The notes under the pieces are model-generated. The model searched no databases and was not told the DNA's origin. It worked only from the letters and a program-made list of their open reading frames with translations. A program made the translations under genes and the position numbers. From Pohlia nutans (taxonomy: Eukaryota; Streptophyta; Bryopsida; Bryales; Mniaceae): DNA of 64,000 nucleotides. The stretch is from the NCBI GenBank assembly GCA_022496805.1, contig CM040086.1:2482501-2546500 (forward strand), read 5' to 3'. Position 1 is the stretch's first letter. Each line of letters begins with the position of its first letter. Positions 55,938 through 64,000 of the stretch are shown in pieces.

Positions 55938-58350
55938 TCATCTTCGGACATTACCCGGGGCTTTTAATCCAGCTTCGCTATCAGGTACTTGATAAGACCC
56001 TGCCACGACCTTTCGACCTTTGGTTTTCTTACTAGCAATTCGAGGCCTAACGCAGCACCAGTAAATGAGAAATATGACCAGAAGCCCACCGACACCACCA
56101 ATGGTAGCTCCCAAGATCAAGCGCAGTATAGTTTTCTTCGGGACACAGTTTCCACAACAGCCAATCCTCTTGTCATCTGATTTCGCTGAACAAAGAAATC
56201 CTGGCACAAAAACATTCTCAAGGCCTGGGCATGCATCCGTCTGCAACAACCACAACCGCAACCGTACTTTAGAGGAGTCCAACAACGTTTACCCCAAAAC
56301 CCTAATGTAATGTTTGAGCAGCTTTGAGTGGGTCCTAAGTAGACTCCATTGATGAGGAGAGACTATGGAAACGCTTTGTTTTAAGGAATTACATGGCTAA
56401 ATAGTACAAACATGATGTTAAAGTAAATCTAGGGTAAATACTAAGGCAGAGACTATGCGACTAGTCGCTTGTTTTAATTTTTATTTGTAAAAACACATGC
56501 TATGTGCATCACTGATTCAGTGAAATAAAACTTGGTTTAATTTGAATATCGATTATTTCACAATATGATCAATTGAACTTATCATTTTAACCCTTAGTTT
56601 GCTTCCCATCTTTTTAAGTATGTTGCATGTGTAATGTGGCATTCCAAACGCTCATTTTAGGGTGTTCCGGCTTGATAAAGCCCACTTGCAATAGCTACAT
56701 TTGTTTAGAGAGCGTAAATGTAAGGGTGACTATATATTCGCCGGAAAAAACCAAAAAACGGTCAAGTGGGAACCCTAAACCCTAAAACCCTAAACCATGA
56801 ATAATCCTTGACTTACATGGTTGAAGCAAACACTGGTATTGAGATCTGTGGAAGTATCAAATGCTGTCAGAGGCTGATGTGATCGAGCAGCATCCACGAT
56901 TGATTGAAACTGAATAGTGGGGTATTGATCGTCCACTTTCGTTTCAAAGAAGTCGATGCCCACCACCCCCAGTAGGTCTCCAGAGAGCCCAAATGCTGCA
57001 TAATTCAGAAGATGGTACAAGTAAATTTTATGAGCACACCAGATGTTCTTACATATGATCATTTTTTTTATAACTAACAACATTAAGCCACATACTTTCA
57101 TTAAACCGGTGAACAACTAACATTACACTAGTAGCAGACTTGTCGTTTTTCATTCCCCACTTTGTGGGAACAATGAATAGTACCAGAATATTATACCTAT
57201 ATTTCTGTCTTCTTGTGACCAAAACTACTCACCAACATTGACACAACCCATGTGCTTGGTGCGATTTCATTTCTTTTTCATTTATAATAAGTGAAAAGCA
57301 ACACATTTCCTAGTAGTGTTATCCTAATAAAATTGAATAGTTATCCAACATCTTTGGCATGCTCTATCATGTTTTGCAATTTATTTTCTACGACGAAATA
57401 TGAAACGCACAATCATGAATGAAAAGGATTCAATTTGCAAAGAACTGAAGTATAAAGACAATGATTTTCTAGCTGTGCAACAAATTAGTTATATGATGTC
57501 AAGTGAGAATGTACCTGCTTTACTCAGCGTCAATGTGGAATTATCGATTCCCGAATAATCTGGATATTGTTGACCGTAATCCACTTGATCTCCCACGAAA
57601 ATTTTGTGGACGTTGGCCAGAAAAGAGTAGTACGATTGTAAAGCGTACAACGGATTATCCAGTCTCTCAACGGGAATAACTTCAAAAGATGCTCGAATGG
57701 CTGGGTTGCACTGAACTGGCACTGTTGTGACGAAATTGTACACAAACAAATTGACGCCGGAGGTTGAAGGAATGTTAACCTGAGACGAAATGTTTTGATA
57801 TTGGTCACCAGTAGTGAGCACGATTACCACCTGCAGTCCAAATAACCAACACAGTTTCAAAAGGATCAGTCATCGGGTACTTCATTATCGGGGGACCGTC
57901 ACTGTTAAAATATTTAGATTTAAACCAAGTGAGATCAAATATAGGGTCTAATCTTATTCATCCGGAGGTAAAATTTCTACCTAATCATAATATTTTAAAT
58001 GATGCTTTCTATTCAAGTAAAGAATAATTCAAGAATCTCCTTAGAATATATACCTACCTAGACACAGGGAGGTCATAATGGTTTCCCTGTGTGCGTTTCC
58101 CTTTTAGTCTCACTTTTTCTCACTGAGCCTCAAGAGTTAACACTTGTTAAACTTTCCTTTTACAAGCAAGTGAGTCAACATTAAACTGGTGAATAAGCAG
58201 CTTTAAGACTCAGTGGGAAAAGTGAGACTTACAAGGAATTCACACAGGAAATTACATATGAGACCCTGGTGAGCCCTAGAACATTTCAAAATATGTACCT
58301 CAAATATTCCAATTATGTGATATACCCCATTCAAATAACGCAAGTGGTAA

Positions 58351-58425
<75 letters not shown>

Positions 58426-61400
58426 AACCCTTTAAGGTCCCAATTCAACATTGTTTTCAAAGATTTGTTATAAAATGTTTGATGAAAAATTAAAATGGAG
58501 TTGATGTACAAAGCAAAGTTATAAATGTCAATGTGAAGATAATATCTATACGGTTCGATTCATCATATTTATTATTAATATTTTTTAATTAATTTTGCAA
58601 GGTTTTCTCTTGGAATTCAATTAAAAATCCAAAATTAACATTAAAAAATTAAAAAATATTGTAATGAAATTGGAATAACATGCACTACAAGAGGGTATGG
58701 TTTTTACTATTTGATTCTTCTTATTATGGAAAATCATGTTTAAGGTCTCACTTTTTGAACTAAGAATGAAACTTGACATAAACCACTTTTGCTATTTTTC
58801 AAAAACTCTCAATATCTTATCTTGAAGATCCATACCGTACAAATGGTAATCAACTAGCACAAGAATTTTTTTAAAATTAAATGGATGAAAAACATCCAAT
58901 TGCGTGGTGAAGGGACGCGTCCAAAATCATCCATCGTCCAGATTCTGGACGCAGGCGCGTCTAAGGGTTAATTGTGACTCCCTGACACTAGAATGACACT
59001 AGAAGAAAAGAGGGACTTGTTCACTCAGCCTGGAGTGGGATTCTGAGTGAATTTGGCCACATTTGAGTGAATTTGGTCACATCTGAGTGAGCATGCCCAG
59101 TATACGAATCCCTCCTTTCTTCTAGTGTGACTTCATTCCATGGCAAAAATTATATAATGGCATACATGTCAGCCTCAAATTAAAGGAATCTGCGAGCTCC
59201 CAAATTCGGTTACAACAACAGGTTGAAAATACAAACAAGGGTGAGGAAAGAGAACTAGACCTTGAGGTAATTTGCTGGAAAAGTTGAACTTGGGCTGGTC
59301 AGATTAGTGATGGCGGTGTTGATGGAATCAGTAGTAGCGGTAGCATTGGTGTTCAACTTGCTTCCGTTATTGACATTCCGAGTGAGGCTGTCACTGAAAG
59401 ACCAATACAGGAGTGTTCGGTTATAAATCATGGTGGCATTCAGCGCCTCGGTGCCATCTCCGTCGAAGGTCATGAGGGTGACGTAGTCTTGGCCTTCCTG
59501 CAGCGTGTCTAGTAACCGCAACGCTGTGGCTGTCGCTTTGCTCCCGTACGTTTCGTCCGATGTTCCACCGCTGAGCACTTCGCGCATGTTCAGTCCCGAG
59601 TCCACGAGGACAGTGACAACCTTCGGAACAGATGTTGATTCGATGTACCTGCCATGAAGAAAGAAAAAACATAATTTCTAAGTTAAAAAGAGAATGAAAT
59701 ACCAGGACTTCTTAGAAATTATTAACTCATGTACTATTGAAAATGACCGTATTTGTTAAACTGAGACAATAGAGTTAACCAAAAAGTCAGCTCAAAGAGA
59801 AAAGTTTTAGCAAACTCCTCTTGAAGTCCTCTAGAACTCATATTGAAATATAAATAGACCAAATACTAGTTCATGATGAGTTGGGAGACAATTTAAAGCA
59901 AGGCACTGTCATTATTCTCCACACCTTGCCATGACTCCCACACCTTCTACCAAACCTCCAAGCCCATAGCCCACAACGGAACAATTTATGACACGACACT
60001 ATTCAACCCAACTTGTATAGCTCAAAAGAGAGGTTAGAAGTAGAGCAAAAAAGGAGGTTAGATGGGCTCTTTTCGGTCAACTCTAATATGTATTCTAATA
60101 TTATCTTTGACTTTACATTTAGATGATAATTCGTGTTTGATATTGGATTTTTTTGGTGAATCGAGACTTCAATATATGTTAATACACTCATAAACCTTTG
60201 ATTTTATAAAGGCTGATATGTTCATAAATTTTTGATTTGTTAGAATAGAAGTCTCAAATAATAGGGCTACAGTCTCAAAATGTTCATTTTGTTTAACAAA
60301 TACGGCCTTATTGGCAGTTCCAGTCAGAACCACTTACCAGGGTCGCACTCGAGGGTCATATGGAACAAGGTCGCAGTCTTCATCCTGCAATATGACATAA
60401 GCAGTCTTCATTAATAAGGTCTGAGAATCCTAAATTATACAACATTTAACTAATTTCTTCAGTGGTATTGATTTCTAGAAGATAAAAACAGAAAGATAGC
60501 TCAGCTTCTATTTCAATACTCTTGTTAACCCTTAAAGGTTCAGATTGGCCATTCCCGCGAGTATTATACGGCCGTATTTCATTGTATTTGGAATGGTTTT
60601 ACACCTCCGGCCTATGAGTTTCATATGAAAAGTGAAGTTAAAATTCATATCTACATGGTCTTAAAAGCTATAGTGATCTCAATTTGAAACTTCCTACTTA
60701 CAACAAATGTCAAATATATGGCAACGTATCTACTATCCTCAAAAACCTTTCAAGGGTTATTTGTAGGGCATACACCGTACATGTGTATACGTGGAGGAAG
60801 TTGCAAACCTATAAGCCAAATGTTAAAAAAACCCTTTTCTTCAATTTTTACTAGACAAGTACAGTTTGTGACAACCCCAATGCAAGTGCAAGCTTGGATG
60901 TAACTCACTAACTTGTACCAGTTTTCACTTAAATCAAGAGGGTTTACTTACATCTTAATGGAATTCATAGATTCATAACGGCCTCCACATCATGAAGTGT
61001 ATATACGATAAGAAAGAGTAAAGAGTGAGTTTAGATTCATGGACAATACTTACATTACAAACTAGAAAGTTACCCATTAATATTTTAAGAGCTTAGTGCT
61101 TAAAGAATCAAATTGTATATTCAACAGAAAAGGAAAAGAAACTATACCGCTCCAGGATAGATTCTGAAAGTGCCATCCACAGCACCAAAAAACACTCGAA
61201 AGAAATGAGAACTATCGGCCATACTACTGGCTTTGAAGTAGTCATCCAAATTCCTGTGAGTACAAACTGTCCGGGAAATACGATCATCAATTTGATCCAC
61301 ACGTCTGCACCAATTGTCACCACGTCCGAGCATCAGTTTCGTCACCGAGAGTTTAAATTCAGAGTGCATTCCGATCGAGACAAAAAGTAATTTTGAATAT

Positions 61401-61904
61401 TCTTTACTCATGTGGCACGCAAAGGAATTGAATGAGATTCTAGACCTGAGAAAGCTCTTAGTGAAGTCGAAGTTCCTCTCGCCACACGAAGCGCCACACG
61501 CGGTGTTGTTTTCAACTTCCATGCATTGGTAGTTGGGATCACCTACTGTTCCATACTGATAACATGACAACCGGGAACAAGTGTCGGTGGAACAACCGTT
61601 CAATGCATCTGCACATGCAAGAAATTATGGATACATGATTTCTTAACACTCAGGACTCATATAATAAAGGCGCGTTGATCAATACAAATATTCTAAATCC
61701 AAATGATAATGAAACTTAAGTAAGGTATGTACCACAATTACGGGCGTTTGCCTCAACTACACGAACAAAATTGTTGATTTCGTCCACCTTCTGGGCTAGA
61801 AGCTGATCCGCAGTTAAGATAGCCGCTTGAGCTTCAAGCATGACATGAAGGCCAATGAGGTAGAAAAAGGCTACACTAGTGAGATATCGTGCCTGTCCCT
61901 TCAT
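55938..61904 (-). CDS. vWA-Cache single-pass membrane protein, copy A (574 aa)
   Basis: Coding exons: 61733-61904, 61446-61608, 61148-61304, 60338-60384, 59261-59648, 57515-57830, 56817-56995, 55938-56240. Phases 1,2,0,2,0,1,0 are identical to copy B. Signal peptide about 1-30 (VAFFYLIGLHVMLEAQ), Cys-rich module 58-112, RVFFGAVDGTFRIYPG and YDPRVRPWY, vWA domain from about 183 with VTVLVDSGLNM and YVTLMTFDGDG, second Cache-like part with AFGLSGDLLGVVGID, Cys-rich piece CPGLENVFVPGFLC, transmembrane helix about 514-537 (GGVGGLLVIFLIYWCC) and a short basic tail. The metal site is again DSGLN (Asp196). The start is the ATG just after an in-leader AG acceptor; an upstream ATG at 61955 lies in the intron. 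The tail is shorter than in copy B. Function is inferred by domain order only. Confidence 0.82.
57126..57318. mobile_element. CACTAGTAGCAG MITE with TTA duplication
   Basis: Starts CACTAGTAGCAGACTTGTCG and ends CATTTCCTAGTAGTG, with TTA on both sides (57123-57125, 57319-57321). It is the most complete member of the family and lies in intron 6 of copy A. Confidence 0.85.
58354..58422. repeat. (AT)n microsatellite
   Basis: Uninterrupted TA dinucleotides in intron 5 of copy A, immediately before a TTAA-flanked element. Confidence 0.95.
58428..58967. mobile_element. piggyBac-like element flanked by TTAA
   Basis: Starts CCCTTTAAGGTCCC after TTAA (58424-58427) and ends GGCGCGTCTAAGGG before TTAA (58968-58971). 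The interior resembles 23340-23890 and 46030-46350 (CTTTTTGAACTAAGAATGAA). The ends are only short inverted repeats. Confidence 0.65.
59771..60084. mobile_element. AGAGTTAACC-family element with AAT duplication
   Basis: 314 bp, ends AGAGTTAACCAAAAAG and CTTTTCGGTCAACTCT, with AAT on both sides (59768-59770, 60085-60087). It lies in intron 4 of copy A. Confidence 0.85.
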
Positions 61905-62155
61905 CTTGGTTGAAGTACAGAACAGAACAGCAAATCTGCAAAGAAAAAATCTCATGAGCTTAGCAACGTCAACAGCAACAAGTAGTTACATCCTAAACAA
62001 ACTCGAAGCCACAGATCTCGGTGGCGTGACAATTCCTTCAAAACGATGGATTCAGCAAGCACCCACACTGAGCTGGAAACAAGACCACAATTTCAACAAT
62101 CGGACCGAGGTGAATTATGTATGCATTGCAGCGATTGATCATTTACATACACTGT

Positions 62156-62334
62156 CTACAAGGAGAAGGCGTCGTTTTTCACTCCTTCTGTGAGTCAAAC
62201 GGCGCCATTTTGCACTCACCAATTTTTTTTTTGACTTGGTGAGTGCGATTCGTCACGTAGAACAAGCATGTACAGGGAAAAGCGATAATGAAGAGGATCC
62301 TCCAGAGTGAGAAACGACGCCTCTGCTTATAGTG
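62156..62334. mobile_element. CACTAC MITE in the leader intron of copy A
   Basis: The body CTACAAGGAGAAGGCGTCG to CGACGCCTCTGCTTATAGTG matches the family. The left CACTAC end is partly mutated. It lies in the proposed 5'-UTR intron (61936-62644) of copy A. Confidence 0.75.
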
Positions 62335-62644
62335 AAAATACCATGATATACGATCGTTCATCGATCATAGTACTCTTCCTATTAACCCCTAAGCGTCTAA
62401 AATTCCCGATACGGCCATCTTCGTCACTGAACTTTGCAACGGTGGCATTTTCTCATTTTCCCTTGGTTTTCTGATTACAATACATCATTTTAAAGCTCTT
62501 GTTCTATACTTACTACAAGATCAACAGTGTGGATTGTGTCAAACTGAAGTCATTTTCACACAAGTAGATGAATTGCAGCAGGGGGTCCAATTTTCCTACA
62601 CTGCAGAAAATACACAGTGAGGTGGATTGAATTCAACGACGCAC

Positions 62645-62790
62645 CTTAGTTGGTCTTGAGCTTCGACGAACGGCAAATTAAGCGGCACAGAGCTCACTGC
62701 TGGAACGTCGATAATTATGCAGGTTGCTTCGAGTGATCAACTCTGTAAGTCTGTGACAGGTCCGCATTATGATTTCTTCTTATAAAGAGT
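62645..62790 (-). promoter_or_regulatory. Proposed 5'-UTR exon and TATA region of copy A
   Basis: On the minus strand a TATA-like TTTATAAG lies at about 62780-62787. It is followed by leader sequence that ends at a donor CTAAG/GTGCGT (exon end 62645). The matching acceptor TTTCTTTGCAG ends at 61936, just before the coding exon. The TATA motif can also be read on the plus strand, so the assignment is tentative. Confidence 0.35.
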
Positions 62791-64000
62791 CGAAGGCCAG
62801 TTGCCTTGTGCCGACTGACTGTAGTCTAGACTAAATATGGTCGAATGCTACCGTATTAATATATTTACATTCCAAAACCTCTCTAATCACCTGCCGACTG
62901 AGCTGAGCTGGCCGGGATCGAGGAAGCTACAAAAAGTCATACCGACTTTCAGAAAACAATCCTCCACGCCAGCCTGGTTACCGTACTAGGGAATCCAATG
63001 GATCCATTGACAAATGGTAGCTTGGTGTATATTAATGTAATGTAACACCACAATCATAATTCAACCACAACTTCTGTTTGTCTGCCGTCCGTCCAATCAA
63101 TTGTCGGTAAGATTAGATTCTCGGACCCCAAAAGTCTTCTCCGACTAAGAGTCGGTACGGTGTGTCAGTCGGTTTTTTTTTTGTTTTGATGGGCACAAAT
63201 TGAAAGAATCAATTGCAAAAAGGAAGAAAGTGTCAGTCGGTTTCATTTGATTGAAGCAGTCAGTCGGAAATTTACACCGCCGAGCAGGTAAATTAAGCTC
63301 ACTAAATCTTGGGTGGCCGGTCCCGTCCTCCGCTGAACTTGGGTTAGCAAACGCTACTTAAACTGGTAAATATCACTGAACCTGATCTCTGTACAGTACA
63401 GGCCAATTACTTATTAAGGTAGTGGAACCAATTCCCGACTGAATTTCAGGTTTGCATACTTAGACTTGTGAAAGAAATTTTTTATAATTTTTGGATGCTC
63501 TGCAAAGCTATTGCAAAGGCATCCCCAAAAAAAACATTTTTTGAGCATTTCTACAATTTTCTATGATTTTTTAAGTGTGAAAGCTTAGAGTGACCATTAA
63601 CCGCTCATAGAGTCATGGTTTTCATGAGAGGTTGGATTCTGAAAATAAAGTGCTTCTACACCAATCAGAAGCTCTTGATTTTTCCAAGCATGGACGAAAT
63701 TAAAACACTCTTGGACACTATCTGAAACCATGCTGGCTGGTTTCTGACACCCATCCCCCAACCAATAGGGGTCGGAAATACAACCCGGTCAGAAATATGA
63801 CCCTCTACCTTAGGGTCATAATTATCTTGTCAAATATGAACATACATAGCATTCAGTAGCATGCACTGTCCGTACCTTGGCTCTAAAGTACACGTACCCA
63901 ACAGTACTTCATCAGTAGCAAAGGTAGAGGGCTCTAAATCCGCCACAGTGTTAAACCCGCACTCTACCAAGAACAAACACTTTGAAATTTTGAATGTACC

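Larger units (their letters stand above)
61905..64000. other. Right flank: leader and upstream region of copy A, then repeats
   Basis: A TTAACCCCTAAGCG piggyBac-like left end is at 62382. 62640-63480 is less AT-rich and may be promoter sequence. 63770-63935 carries inverted GACCCTCTACCTT/AGGTAGAGGGCTC blocks of a repeat cut by the window edge. No further gene is seen. Confidence 0.45.

Noticed and set aside
61905..61955. Upstream ATG (61955) as start of vWA-Cache copy A
   Set aside because: It lies before an AG acceptor (TTTCTTTGCAG), and copy B shows the same acceptor-then-ATG arrangement, so the downstream ATG at 61904 is preferred.

Overview
The window is nuclear DNA of a green plant lineage organism, most likely a streptophyte that still makes motile cilia (bryophyte, lycophyte, fern or charophyte grade). 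The support is: split genes with GT-AG introns of 0.1 to 5.7 kb; plastid-type proteins (ribosome-binding factor A with a transit peptide, and a J8-type chloroplast DnaJ); short TTTAGGG-type motifs; a probable CFAP77-like axonemal gene; and AT-rich spacers packed with small inverted-repeat transposons. The species cannot be named from the sequence.

Layout. 1-5732: repeats only. 5733-15715 (+): an unrecognised eight-exon gene of about 234 aa whose splice phases all agree. 16402-21547 (+): a four-exon, 214-aa CFAP77-like cilium protein. 21548-26006: repeats, then the upstream region of the next gene. 26007-29650 (+): RbfA, four exons. 30991-35286 (+): transcription elongation factor TFIIS, four exons, 360 aa. 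36637-38052 (-): chloroplast J8 DnaJ, two exons, 156 aa, with an intron that is almost entirely a minisatellite. 38053-47178: repeats and one orphan exon-like piece. 47351-53793 (-) and 55938-61904 (-): tandem paralogues (603 and 574 aa) encoding secreted, single-pass membrane proteins with a Cache/von Willebrand A/Cache ectodomain, like animal calcium-channel alpha2delta and CACHD1 proteins. Both have eight coding exons with identical intron phases. 61905-64000: 5' leader and promoter side of the second paralogue.

The housekeeping genes (RbfA, TFIIS, J8) do not form a pathway and sit together by chance of gene order. The most unusual content is the tandem vWA-Cache receptor pair, next in interest to the cilium-type gene.

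The repeat fraction is rich in non-autonomous DNA transposons that show target duplications: CACTA-ended elements and GGGCCG-ended elements with 3-bp duplications, elements flanked by TTAA as in piggyBac, a TA-flanked element, and larger foldback elements. One CACTA-ended element sits exactly on the stop codon of a vWA-Cache gene. Another ends 7 nt before a TFIIS exon. All exon joins were derived by eye from open frames, splice consensus and phase, without transcript data.
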